Under the pieces are notes generated by a model that saw only the letters and a program-made list of their open reading frames with translations, ran no database searches and was not told the origin of the DNA. A DNA stretch of 60,461 bases from the NCBI GenBank assembly GCA_010672965.1, contig JAAHFN010000016.1, forward strand, positions 1 to 60,461. Direction: 5' to 3'. How positions within the stretch are numbered: the stretch's first letter is position 1; each line of letters opens with the position of its first letter. Source of the stretch: Oscillatoria sp. SIO1A7 (lineage in GTDB: Bacteria > Cyanobacteriota > Cyanobacteriia > Cyanobacteriales > Laspinemataceae). Shown here in pieces: positions 42,895-51,800 of the stretch. The translations under genes and the position numbers were made by a program.

Positions 42895-43674
42895 GCTTCG
42901 CCGTCCGTTATTGACCCAGATGTTTTAAGCGAATGAAAAGGAATTGCTATATAGCGGTCAGCAATTAGCTTTCAGCAGTCAGCTTATGCGCTTCGGCGCA
43001 GGCTACGCTCTTCTGCACAAGCATTGCCGTTACTAGCCAAGGCAGCAACGAAAAATTGCCCTAACCTTAATGCGTATTGCTATATCTCTATATTGGCGCA
43101 AATAAACGCGATCGTGCGATCGCATCTCCGTAGAGAATCCTGTACGGCGGTTGCTTTTTCTGGTGCTACTCATTTCTATATCTTATGCGCGGGGGCACTT
43201 TGTCGATCCGGTTAGAAGCTATGCGCTGCAAAGCAGGGAAGCGAAATAGGACGATTCTCCTAAACATTGCCCCTCTCGCGTTTATACTACATAATGTCAT
43301 ATTATGTAGTATGCAAAGAGGGGGATTTTTGCTAAAATGTCTATTTGTTAGCCAATATTGCGATAGTGTATTGGTTATAGTTAAATTTTAAATCGACTTT
43401 AGCTGACCCAGATTTTAACTGGCATAACCTAATAGCCGATAAGTAAAGTAAAAGTTGAAGGTTAAAACAGTTAGATTCAGAAGAGAAATACACAAGGCTT
43501 GGGCTATGTTGGGAGATAAATAATATCGGCTCCAATACAGCCCTCGGCTAGGGGAATTCAGATTTATTTTATAAATGACTTCTAAGTTGTATAATCTATT
43601 GGACTTAGGAATTTTCCATCTTTATTAAATTTTTATGAGCTTAGCGTAGTTTAAAAGTAGGTACCGCACTTCCT
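42895..43674. other. 780-bp intergenic stretch without a gene
   Basis: A GTCAGC tract and GCGCAGGC repeat occupy 42950-43020. A 12-base perfect inverted repeat lies at 43284-43312. The AT-rich 43340-43670 stretch probably contains the promoter of the response regulator, but no box can be fixed. Short reverse frames here look spurious. Confidence 0.5.
43284..43312. promoter_or_regulatory. Perfect inverted repeat ATACTACATAAT, possible operator
   Basis: ATACTACATAAT, five bases, then ATTATGTAGTAT: a 12-base perfect palindrome of low GC, unlike the GC-rich dispersed repeats here. No T-run or nearby gene end supports a terminator. It may be a binding site for a dimeric regulator, 375 bp upstream of the response regulator gene. 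Confidence 0.35.
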
Positions 43675-43686
43675 GTGAAGTTGCTC

Positions 43687-44382
43687 ATGCCCTTGACTAT
43701 TCTCGTTGTTGATGACGATCCAGGGATTCGTCTGGCTATTAGCGATTATTTAGAGCTGTCTGGCTACTCGCCGATCGCCGCTCATAATGGCCAAGAGGCT
43801 CTAGCGTTAGTAGAGCAATACCGGCCCCATTTGATGGTGACAGATGTCATAATGCCTCAAATGGATGGCTACGAGTTGGTGCGTAGAATTCGTCAAAAAC
43901 CTTCCCTGCGTCTTTTGCCAGTTATTTTCTTGACAGCCCGAGATAGAACGGAAGAAAGAATTTTAGGGTACAAGCTCGGATGCGATATCTATATACCGAA
44001 GCCCTTTGAGCTAGAGGAACTCGGAGCAATAGTGCGCAATCTTTTGGAGCGATCGCAACTCATTCAAGCTCAGTGGCAATCGGCGTCCTCCTCTGGTGAA
44101 GATGGGACCAATGTTGCCGCTCCCGTTCCTCTGGACGACCTTGGGGCAACTGCTCCTTCCCATAAGAAAACAACGGTCTTGGCTATTCACCTAACTGAGC
44201 GAGAACGAGAGGTTTTAGCTTTGCTGGCGACTGGAGCAACTAATATCCAAATAGGCGCTAACCTGCACCTGAGCCCCCGTACTGTGGAAAAATATGTTAG
44301 CTCTCTATTGAGAAAAACCGCCACCAGCAATCGATCCCAACTGGTTCGCTTTGCCCTGGAAGGCAATCTCCTCGATATTTAA
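43687..44382 (+). CDS. LuxR/NarL-type response regulator, Ycf29/Rre1-like
   Basis: A 231-residue regulator from ATG 43687 (MPLTILVVDDDPGIRLAISD). The receiver domain has DDD at 9-11, the phospho-acceptor D53 in MVTDVIMPQMDGYELVRR and the conserved Lys in IYIPKPFELEELGA. A variable linker follows, then a LuxR-type DNA-binding domain: LTEREREVLALLATGATNIQIGANLHLSPRTVEKYVSSLLRK. The receiver-helix wording (ERILGYKLGCDIYIPKPFELEELGAIVRNLLERS) matches the Ycf29/Rre1 group, which in cyanobacteria works with the kinase Hik2 in stress and redox responses. No kinase gene is adjacent, as is usual for this group. An in-frame GTG at 43675 is possible but less likely. Confidence 0.87.
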   Translation: MPLTILVVDDDPGIRLAISDYLELSGYSPIAAHNGQEALALVEQYRPHLMVTDVIMPQMDGYELVRRIRQKPSLRLLPVIFLTARDRTEERILGYKLGCDIYIPKPFELEELGAIVRNLLERSQLIQAQWQSASSSGEDGTNVAAPVPLDDLGATAPSHKKTTVLAIHLTEREREVLALLATGATNIQIGANLHLSPRTVEKYVSSLLRKTATSNRSQLVRFALEGNLLDI

Positions 44383-44653
44383 TAAGTTCTAAGCCAATAT
44401 ATTGCTAGTGCCGCTGCGCGGAATTCACGCAATTGAGAATTCAAAATTAAAAATTCTTTTGGAGCGAGCGCTCCTGGCCATAAGAGGGCGCTTTGGATTA
44501 TTTCTGCCGCGCTGCACTAGCCCCGCGTTAATTCTGTCTGCAATATAGTGCTATGAAAATAGTTTAAGCACAATAAAATTGTCAAAGCTAGTAACGGCAA
44601 TACTCGTGGCCGTTGGGCGCGGAGCTTCTGAGCTGACTGCTGACTGCTTGCAG

Positions 44654-45145
44654 CTATAGCTTTGATTCTTCTATTTGTGCGATCGCGTATTCCAATAAGC
44701 CTGAACTTGCATCCAAGAGCAAATCGATTACTTTGTTAAATCCTTCTGGACCTCCATAATAAGGATCTGGCACTTCCTTATCGTTGCGGTCTCGACAAAA
44801 GTCACACATCATTTTTACTTTGTGACTGTATTTGTCTTCTGTATCTAGAAAGAGAATGTTTCTATAATTGTCGCGATCCATTGCCAGAATCAAGTCGAAA
44901 TCCTCAAAATCGCTTTTTTTGAATTGGCGAGCCGACCCCGTAAAGGTCATGCCCCGCTCTCTTGCTGCTGCTGCCATGCGAACATCCGGAGGGCTGCCAA
45001 CATGATAGCTAGAGGTGCCAGCGGAGTCGCAAACTATCTGGTTTTGAAGGTTTTCCCGGGCGAGGGAGTGATTCATAATATTTTCGGCAGCAGGCGATCG
45101 GCAGATATTTCCAAGGCAAACAAATAGCAGTTTATAGGGTTCCAT
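44654..45145 (-). CDS. Low-molecular-weight protein-tyrosine phosphatase
   Basis: A 163-residue phosphatase. The signature loop C(X)5R(S/T) is at residues 10-17 (FVCLGNICRSP), with the nucleophile C10. SAGTSSYHVGSPPD and LAMDRDNYRNI are standard, and the general-acid loop VPDPYYGG contains the catalytic Asp. These enzymes dephosphorylate tyrosine residues on proteins, in bacteria often the tyrosine kinases of polysaccharide export; the target here is unknown. The gene stands alone between the response regulator and ybaB. Confidence 0.93.
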   Translation of the reverse strand: MEPYKLLFVCLGNICRSPAAENIMNHSLARENLQNQIVCDSAGTSSYHVGSPPDVRMAAAARERGMTFTGSARQFKKSDFEDFDLILAMDRDNYRNILFLDTEDKYSHKVKMMCDFCRDRNDKEVPDPYYGGPEGFNKVIDLLLDASSGLLEYAIAQIEESKL

Positions 45146-45166
45146 CTTTATTCAAATATAGATTGA

Positions 45167-45206
45167 CATTGGGCATCGGGCATCGGGCATCGGGCATCGG
45201 GCATTG
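45167..45206. repeat. GGGCATC/GGGCATT heptamer tract
   Basis: Five to six GGGCATC or GGGCATT units, inverted CCCAATG-type, lie 22 bp upstream of the phosphatase start codon. The variant GGGCATC predominates here, unlike in the other tracts. Confidence 0.8.
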
Positions 45207-45419
45207 GGAAGAATGGCGATAATACAGATCTTGCGATCGCGATCGCTTCTTTAGTTGCATTATATTGCCATGATTCTCAGCTAGAAAGCTTAAACAAGCG
45301 CACCCTTAAATCTGGCAAACGTATAAACCGGGCAAAACCATAAACCGGGCAAAGGTAAAAGGTGAAAAATAATCAATATAAATTCACCTTCTACTTTGTA
45401 ATCGGTGTTGTAATCTATA

Positions 45420-45764
45420 TTACATACCGGGTATATTCAGCCCGCCGGTCAATTCTTCCATCCGCTCGCGCATAGTGCTTGTGGACAAGTTATAGGCATC
45501 TTGTGCTGCTTGAAAAACCAGACTGGAAACTACTTCTGCTCCCTCGCTAAGGACATCAGGGGAAATCTCAACTCTGCGGGGTTCTTGGTTGCCGCTGAGT
45601 ACGAACTTAACTAAACCACCGCCAGCTTCTCCGGTGAGTTCCATTTCATCTAGTTCTTCCTGAAGCTGTTTGGCTCCTTCTTGTACTTGCTGAGCTTTTT
45701 TGAAAGCTTCGGTTAGCTCTTTCATTTTGCCAAGACCGAAGCCAAATCCCTGTCCTTTTGACAT
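45420..45764 (-). CDS. YbaB/EbfC family nucleoid-associated protein
   Basis: A 114-residue small DNA-binding protein. After a Gly-rich start ([14 protein letters not shown]) comes the family helix [36 protein letters not shown], then [20 protein letters not shown], and the second helix [28 protein letters not shown]. YbaB dimers bind DNA as tweezers and influence nucleoid shape. In cyanobacteria the gene often lies near murC/murB, as here (same strand, downstream of murB). The 503 bp between 45765 and 46267 contain only repeats. Confidence 0.93.
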   Translation of the reverse strand: MSKGQGFGFGLGKMKELTEAFKKAQQVQEGAKQLQEELDEMELTGEAGGGLVKFVLSGNQEPRRVEISPDVLSEGAEVVSSLVFQAAQDAYNLSTSTMRERMEELTGGLNIPGM

Positions 45765-46267
45765 AACTGCTTAACTCTATATGGGTTTAAAAGGTACGCA
45801 CGAAACCCAGGCCGAACTTACGCAAATTGCAAGCTCGAAGGGTATATACAAAGTAAGGAGCGCGGTCCACACTCCCTAAATTGCGTATCCGCAAGTTCTA
45901 CCTACATACCTCGGGGGAGATAACTCAACCGAAGTTTAGGGAGTAGAAGGGCGGCGTCTGGGGACGCGACAAGCGCCGCCCAAAAACCGTACCAACCTAT
46001 AGGCTACGCTACAGGCTCTATAAGCGTCAATGCTCGGAGGTTTCAAGGTCCCCTAGAAAGCAAAAAATTGCGCTTTCCCCACCCAAAAGCATTGTATTGG
46101 CATAGAGAAAGCGCATTAGGGCTGCCAATTAAGCAGTTCTAGCACTACGCATATTTGGTTAGGGCAATCTTATTGTTTGCCTGTAGGGGCTTTGTCCGTC
46201 GCCCCTAATCGTGGCAATGCTTGTGCTAAAAGCTGACTGCTGACAGCTAAGAGCTTGGTGCTATATC
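45765..46267. repeat. Repeat-rich gap between murB and ybaB
   Basis: A GAACTTACGCAAATTG ... GCAAGTTCTACC pair (45811-45901) resembles a degraded family B element. A hairpin with arms GGGCGGCG/CGCCGCCC lies at 45949-45981. A CTGTAGGGGC ... GCCCCTA unit is at 46180-46208. No gene is supported. Confidence 0.55.
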
Positions 46268-47251
46268 CTAGAGATCTGGAAACTCTCCGAGGATTCTTAC
46301 TTCAGGCTCTAATGCTATAGACCAACGATTTTGAACCTTGTCCCGAACGTAATGGATGAGCCGGAAAATATCCTCTGCAGTAGCTCCGCCACAATTGACA
46401 ATAAAGTTGGCATGAAGTTCGGACACTCGGGCTCCACCAATTTGATAGCCCTTAAGACCCGTTTGCTCGATTAACCACCCAGCGCCGCGATCGCCAAGAG
46501 GATTGCGGAAAACGCTCCCGCAGCTTGGTAGGTGATAGGGTTGAGTGCTGCGCCTGCGTTCTAGCTGTGCTTCTGTCACGGCTTTGACTTTGGTACTATC
46601 TGCTCCCGGTCGCAGTTGAAAAGTTGCTTCAACCACCCAGAGATCGCTCCCTTGCAGGATGGAGGTACGATAACTGTAGCCCAAGTCCTCAGGAGATAAG
46701 GTTTTCAGTACGCCTAAAGGAGATAGCACTTTGGCTTCGACCAAAATATCTGCAGTACAAGCACCGTGAGCCCCAGCATTCATAACCACGGCTCCCCCTA
46801 CAGTTCCAGGAATTCCCACGGCCCATTCTATACCTTCCCATCCCCGTTCCGCTGCCTTCCAAGCCAGACGAACTAAAGATTGGCCTGCGGCGGTTTTTAC
46901 CTGACTCAAAGTGGGATCGAATTCTGCGTAGCGCATATAGCGAGTGCAAATTGTCAAGCCCGGTAAACCGCGATCGCTTGCCAGGACATTAGAGCCAGCA
47001 CCAACCATCGTTACTGGCAATCCTTCAGAGCGAGCCCATCCCAAACTTGCCTGTAACTCTTGGAGGGTTCTCGGAGCAACATGCCATTCTGCAGGTCCGC
47101 CGACTCGTAAAGAGGTTAAATGAGCCAGTGGAACTTGGGGCTTAATCTGGCAATTCGTACCGGGTACATAAATCTCTTGTTTTTTAGGTTTTTCTGCCCT
47201 TTTGGCAATAGCGGTTTCCACGACCCTACGGGTTTGATAAGAAAGAGTCAT
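46268..47251 (-). CDS. murB: UDP-N-acetylmuramate dehydrogenase
   Basis: MurB reduces UDP-GlcNAc-enolpyruvate to UDP-MurNAc with NADPH and FAD. The 327-residue protein has TSLRVGGPAEWHVAP, the FAD site VTMVGAGSNVLASDRGLPGL, GIEWAVGIPGTVGGAVVMNAGAHG, SYRTSILQ, and the catalytic loop PYHLPSCGSVFRNPLGDRGAGWLIEQTGLKG with the Ser. ARVSELHANFIVNCGGATAED includes the Glu/His pair. This is a type II MurB without the extra domain of the E. coli enzyme. It follows murC on the same strand after 109 bp, so the two peptidoglycan genes are likely coexpressed. Confidence 0.95.
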   Translation of the reverse strand: MTLSYQTRRVVETAIAKRAEKPKKQEIYVPGTNCQIKPQVPLAHLTSLRVGGPAEWHVAPRTLQELQASLGWARSEGLPVTMVGAGSNVLASDRGLPGLTICTRYMRYAEFDPTLSQVKTAAGQSLVRLAWKAAERGWEGIEWAVGIPGTVGGAVVMNAGAHGACTADILVEAKVLSPLGVLKTLSPEDLGYSYRTSILQGSDLWVVEATFQLRPGADSTKVKAVTEAQLERRRSTQPYHLPSCGSVFRNPLGDRGAGWLIEQTGLKGYQIGGARVSELHANFIVNCGGATAEDIFRLIHYVRDKVQNRWSIALEPEVRILGEFPDL

Positions 47252-47359
47252 AATATTTCAGGTATTTCCATCCTTAAGGCATTGCGCTATCAAATTCACT
47301 TAAAAATTGGCTCATCATCTTACTTAGGCGTCCAGACAATGGTTGCCCGATCGCCTTAC

Positions 47360-48913
47360 TCAAGCTTGAGGGCAGGTAGTCGAGGATGGTGCGGCTTGTT
47401 GATGAAAAGCCATTACATCGGGAACAATCTTATTGACATTCCCTGCTCCTAGAAATAGAGCCAAATCTCCAGGGGCTAGGTTTTTCTTGAGGAACTCGCT
47501 CAAGGACTCCAGGGAAGGTTGGTAATGTACCTCAGGATGATGATTATCGGCGATCTCTTTTGCCAAACGCTCGCCGTTTATATTAGGTATCCTCTTTTCC
47601 CCAGCACTGTATATATCGGTGACAACAGCAACATCCGCTTCTTCAAAAGACTCAGCAAATTCTGGTAAAAATGCCTGAGTGCGACTATAGCGGTGCGGTT
47701 GGAAGATGGCTACCACTCGTCGGGCTAAGGAAGTCCCCTTTGCTCCGGCGTAGATCCGGGCTGATGATAGCGTGGCGCGAATTTCGCTAGGGTGGTGGGC
47801 ATAGTCGTCCACAAACATAATGTCGTTGAACTCCCCTGCGATTTCAAAGCGGCGGCGAGTTCCCTCAAAAGTGGCTATGTTTGAGGCGATAGTCTTAAAA
47901 TCCAAGCCCAACTCTCGACCTACGGCTACCGCAGCTAGAGCATTGCTGAGGTTATGCTCCCCCAATAGGGACACCGAGAGTTGGCCGAGGATTTCTCCGC
48001 GATCCCAAACTCTAGCGGTAGTTCCATCAGACCTATAAGCTACCCTATCTACTGTATATTGAGCGCTGCTCCCTGGTTTCAGGCTGTAGGATATATCTGG
48101 CTTCAATTTATCTCTAACCGCAGGAGAATCAATGCAGCCGACCAATTTCGTGCAGCTCTCTTTGAAAACTTTGAAGATATCCACCACCTGATCGAGATTT
48201 TCATAGTGGTCTGGATGATCTAGCTCTATATTCGTAACTACGCCAATATAGGCTGATAGTTTGGCAAGAGTTCCATCGGATTCATCGGCTTCTGCTACCA
48301 AATACGGTCCATGCCCCAGACGAGCATTGCCCTTCCAGGCATTCACTTCACCTCCAACGACAATTGTCGGATCTTTCCCCGCCTGGAGCAGCATGTAACC
48401 TATCATGCTGCTGGTGGTGGTTTTGCCGTGAGTACCAGCCACAGCTATACTTTGGTACTCTTCTATCAGGGCCGCTAGTAGGTCAGAGCGATGAAAAACA
48501 GGACATCCTAAATCTAGCGCTGCTTTATACTCGGGATTTGTTGGGTTAATTGCCGTAGAACAAATCACTTGCGGCAAAACGGCGGTGGAATTCTTCCTCT
48601 GATTTGGGCTGGCCAAGGGGCTCTCTTTGCCTATCCTACTTTCCCTACAATTCCCTTTATCTCCTACAGATACGAAGTTTTCCGAGCTGTGGCCTATATC
48701 CGAGCCAAAGGATTTGAGGTTGCTGGGGTCTTGCTGCCAAAAAATACGGGCACCAATTTCTTGTAAGCGCTGGGTTATATGGCTAGAGCGCAGATCCGAG
48801 CCATACACCGGCAGTTGGCGCTTGGCTATAACATATGCGAGGGCTGACATTCCGATTCCACCAATACCGATGAAATGGAAAGGTCGGCCGCTGAAATCAA
48901 CAAAATTCGGCAT
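47360..48913 (-). CDS. murC: UDP-N-acetylmuramate-L-alanine ligase
   Basis: MurC adds L-alanine to UDP-MurNAc, the first peptide step of peptidoglycan synthesis. The 517-residue protein has the N-terminal UDP-binding GIGGIGMSALAYV, the ATP loop AVAGTHGKTTTSSMIGYML, EADESDGTLAKL, DDYAHHPSEIRATL and FQPHRYSRTQAFL. Most homologues are about 470-490 residues; an insertion of about 45 residues (67-112, SFGSDIGHSSENFVSVGDKG ... QRKNS) separates QQDPSNL from LPQVICSTAI. It is Ser/Asn/Gly-rich and probably forms a surface loop of the UDP-binding domain. Ligase motifs are otherwise complete. Confidence 0.94.
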   Translation of the reverse strand: MPNFVDFSGRPFHFIGIGGIGMSALAYVIAKRQLPVYGSDLRSSHITQRLQEIGARIFWQQDPSNLKSFGSDIGHSSENFVSVGDKGNCRESRIGKESPLASPNQRKNSTAVLPQVICSTAINPTNPEYKAALDLGCPVFHRSDLLAALIEEYQSIAVAGTHGKTTTSSMIGYMLLQAGKDPTIVVGGEVNAWKGNARLGHGPYLVAEADESDGTLAKLSAYIGVVTNIELDHPDHYENLDQVVDIFKVFKESCTKLVGCIDSPAVRDKLKPDISYSLKPGSSAQYTVDRVAYRSDGTTARVWDRGEILGQLSVSLLGEHNLSNALAAVAVGRELGLDFKTIASNIATFEGTRRRFEIAGEFNDIMFVDDYAHHPSEIRATLSSARIYAGAKGTSLARRVVAIFQPHRYSRTQAFLPEFAESFEEADVAVVTDIYSAGEKRIPNINGERLAKEIADNHHPEVHYQPSLESLSEFLKKNLAPGDLALFLGAGNVNKIVPDVMAFHQQAAPSSTTCPQA

Positions 48914-49131
48914 TTTAGCTCCTTACACACCACACCACGCAGATAACAGGCGATATCATATCAGGATTTGTTTTTTTATGCTTTTTAGTCCGTGAGGTTG
49001 CGATAACTAGCCTGAATCAGAACCCAATCGAGATTTTAGAACCAAATACGAGGCTAGTGCGGTTATTTCCTGACAATTTTTTGTCAGAAGCGACCGAAAT
49101 TAGCACGAATTCCCTCTCTTGTTGCCAGAGA

Positions 49132-49185
49132 GGACGAGAGTGGGATAGGTGCCTCCCTTGGAGGACGAGAGTGGGATAGGTGCCT
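49132..49185. repeat. 31-bp direct tandem repeat
   Basis: Two copies of GGACGAGAGTGGGATAGGTG with a 31 bp period lie upstream of murC, in non-coding DNA. Confidence 0.8.
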
Positions 49186-49477
49186 TCTTCGGGAGGAATT
49201 GGTAGCGATCGCCACCAATTGACAACATTTTCGACAAATAATAAGCCCCTATAGCATGCCTTAATAACCCTTACATCTCAAAAGCGAGTCCTCTGTTGTA
49301 TTTATAACTGCATAGAACCACATTTTAGCTAAGGATCTGCGATAGGCCCCTAAAAATAATGGTTTGTGCCACACAAGGGAGAGGCTCTTCACTGCGATCG
49401 CCCCCTAAACAATCCTCTAACATACCCAGCTTCTATTTCCCAAATCTTTTCCCAACTTCCCATCCGTCTCTGTACAT

Positions 49478-49518
49478 ATATAGCTTACTGCATATATTTT
49501 ATATGTAATAAGCTATAT
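49478..49518. promoter_or_regulatory. AT-rich inverted repeat, possible operator
   Basis: ATATAGCTTACTGCATATA and TATATGTAATAAGCTATAT are inverted copies with two mismatches, separated by three bases. The composition differs from the GC-rich repeat palindromes. A binding site or a cruciform is possible; nothing links it to a gene. Confidence 0.3.
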
Positions 49519-49928
49519 GTAATATAGCATTGGTTTGCCCAATCGACGAGTTATAGCACTACGCAAATGAGTTAAGACATTTATAAATGCTCGTTCCTTA
49601 GTTAGAGACTATCTTTGACTTTTGAATGCATGAGGGTTGAATTGCCCGTAGCACTATATATGGCACTACCCACGGGTTAGGACAATTCCTACAAAGGCTA
49701 TAACTGCAAGACTTTGACGCTCCCCGGCTCCAGCTAACTGCTAACTGCTAACTGCGATAAAAGGCGATCGCTCTTGTCCGCCCCTGGAGTTATGAGACTT
49801 GGGATAGCTCAGAAAAACGCCATTGAAAAATAAAAACAATCGAAATTGAGTATAGCTTCACATCGATCCCGCTTTGCAGTATGATCGGAGCGCTATCGCT
49901 AAATATTGCTGCAACAGGTAGCAATATT

Positions 49929-50015
49929 AGGACTTACGCTTTACTGCACGATTTATTTATATATAGCGTAAATGCGGTTGCGGCGCACTACAAATAGTGT
50001 CTCTGCGTAAGTCCT
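49929..50015. mobile_element. Family B MITE-like element, copy 6
   Basis: It begins AGGACTTACGCTTTACTGC and ends GTCTCTGCGTAAGTCCT, 87 bp. The interior differs from other copies: TTATATATAGCG and CACTACAAATAGTG replace the GTAGGGGC core. Confidence 0.72.
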
Positions 50016-50495
50016 GAATATTTAGCACCTCTGGACCCAAGGCCCCATACCAGGGACGTTCAACCCTACTGCCCGGGTATTTCTGCTCAAAATTTCGTTG
50101 AGGAAATCTAGCGCTATTGGCCCGTATAAAGGTATCTCCAAAGGGTATCTATCGCGCCAAACTTCTCGCGTCAAGATGCCCTTATAAAACCTCGGGCCAA
50201 GAGAAAAAATTCGTTCCTCTCTCGATTTTCTTTGGGCGTATTCTGGCTTATTCGGGCGTATTCTGGCGTATTCTGGTTTACAAAAGAGCCACCTGCTGCC
50301 TCCTTGTAAAAAGGGGTAGCGAGCAACGAGCGAGCCTATGTTGTTTCTTCTTGGAAAGCGGCAAGTATCCCGCCCCGCTTTCCCTTTACCGCCGATCCCA
50401 CCGCTTTTTTGGGGTGCGAAAAATTAAACCGCATTCTCAGGAAACCAATCAATAAAGTGGGGAAGCAAAACTACCATAGCGGGAAGACTTAAAGA

Positions 50496-51512
50496 GTGAT
50501 TAAAGTCGCAATAAACGGTTTTGGACGCATCGGAAGGAACTTCCTGCGATGCTGGCTGACTCGGGAAAACAGCCAACTCGATGTAGTTGGGGTCAATGAC
50601 ACCTCGGATCCGAAAACCAATGCCCACTTGCTCAAATATGATTCTATGTTGGGCAAGCTCAGTGCCGATATCAGTGCCGATGACAATTCCATCACGGTAA
50701 ATGGCAAGACTATTAAATGCGTATCGGATCGTAACCCTCTAAACTTGCCTTGGGCGGAATGGGGAGTTGACTTGATTATCGAATCAACCGGCGTATTTGT
50801 TAACGAAGCTGGTGCCTCCAAGCATATAGAAGCTGGGGCTAAGAAAGTGCTGATTACCGCTCCGGGCAAAGGTGGAAAAATAGGCACCTTTGTGATGGGG
50901 GTAAACCACGCAGACTACAAGCACGAAGACTACAACGTGGTCAGCAATGCTAGTTGCACCACAAACTGCTTGGCTCCTGTTGTTAAGGTTCTGCACGATC
51001 GCTTCGGCATTATCAAAGGCACCATGACGACGACCCATAGCTACACCGGCGACCAACGCTTGTTGGATGCGAGTCACCGGGATGTACGGCGGGCTCGGGC
51101 AGCAGCTCTGAATATCGTTCCTACTACCACTGGTGCAGCTAAAGCCGTAGCTCTGGTAATTCCAGATATGGCTGGCAAACTCAATGGCATCGCCCTACGG
51201 GTGCCGACGCCAAACGTTTCTGTTGTTGACTTTGTGGCTCAGGTAGAGAAAAAGACCTTTACTGAGGAAGTTAACGAAGCTCTCCAAGAAGCGGCTAATG
51301 GTTCTCTCAAAGGATTTCTGGGCTACAGCGACGAGCCCTTGGTTTCTGGAGATTACAAGGGCACTAACGATTCTTCGATCGTAGATTCCAGCCTAACCTT
51401 GGTTATGGATGGCGATATGGTCAAGGTTGTAGCCTGGTATGATAACGAGTGGGGATATAGCCAACGGGTAGTTGACTTGGCCGAGCTAGTTGCTCAGAAG
51501 TGGCCTAGCTAA
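50496..51512 (+). CDS. gap2: Glyceraldehyde-3-phosphate dehydrogenase (Gap2 type)
   Basis: A 338-residue enzyme with a GTG start ([20 protein letters not shown]). The NAD(P)-binding GFGRIGR, the [20 protein letters not shown] segment, the catalytic Cys in SNASCTTNC, its partner His in THSYTGDQ and [13 protein letters not shown] are all present. [14 protein letters not shown] and [21 protein letters not shown] match cyanobacterial Gap2, the NADPH- and NADH-using form that works in the Calvin cycle and gluconeogenesis, rather than glycolytic Gap1. It stands alone behind a 1.58 kb non-coding region. Confidence 0.94.
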   Translation: MIKVAINGFGRIGRNFLRCWLTRENSQLDVVGVNDTSDPKTNAHLLKYDSMLGKLSADISADDNSITVNGKTIKCVSDRNPLNLPWAEWGVDLIIESTGVFVNEAGASKHIEAGAKKVLITAPGKGGKIGTFVMGVNHADYKHEDYNVVSNASCTTNCLAPVVKVLHDRFGIIKGTMTTTHSYTGDQRLLDASHRDVRRARAAALNIVPTTTGAAKAVALVIPDMAGKLNGIALRVPTPNVSVVDFVAQVEKKTFTEEVNEALQEAANGSLKGFLGYSDEPLVSGDYKGTNDSSIVDSSLTLVMDGDMVKVVAWYDNEWGYSQRVVDLAELVAQKWPS

Positions 51513-51627
51513 TATCTATTGAAATAGAATAATGAGTTTTGAGAAGTCGATATAGCAGTAAGCTATTAGCTGTCAGCTGTCAGCAGCCAGCTAAAGTCCT
51601 GCCATATAAGCATGCGCGTTTTGATTC

Positions 51628-51660
51628 CTGTCAAACACCTTAATCGGTAGTGCTATATAA
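51628..51660. repeat. GTCAAACACCTTAATCGGTAG dispersed repeat
   Basis: CTGTCAAACACCTTAATCGG followed by TAGTGCTATAT is also found at 34545-34578, each about 20 bases after a GCGTTTTG-type sequence. GTCAGC/GTCAGCT units precede it at 51572-51590. It is intergenic between gap2 and thiL. Confidence 0.6.
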
Positions 51661-51800
51661 TACTTCAAACTCATTGTTCTATTTTTTCGCTTGGGGTTTT
51701 CCCTTGTAGCTGGCTTTTGCAGTTCGCGTTTCTAAGTTATAAACAGCGCGGGTCAGATCGGATATTACCTGAAAATTATCTTTGAAATGCGCATTTTATA

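Larger units (their letters stand above)
48914..50495. other. 1.58-kb intergenic region between divergent murC and gap2
   Basis: No gene is supported. Contents: a 31 bp tandem duplication (49132-49185), an AT-rich inverted repeat (49478-49518), a CTAACTG tract (49735-49755), a family B element (49929-50015) and short GGCGTATTCTGG direct repeats (50235-50275). Short frames such as 50117-50455 look random. The gap2 promoter should lie in the last ~400 bp, but no boxes are clear. Confidence 0.55.

Noticed and set aside
50117-50455. 112-codon frame before gap2
   Set aside because: Composition is unlike neighbouring proteins, it includes short direct repeats and no family is recognisable.
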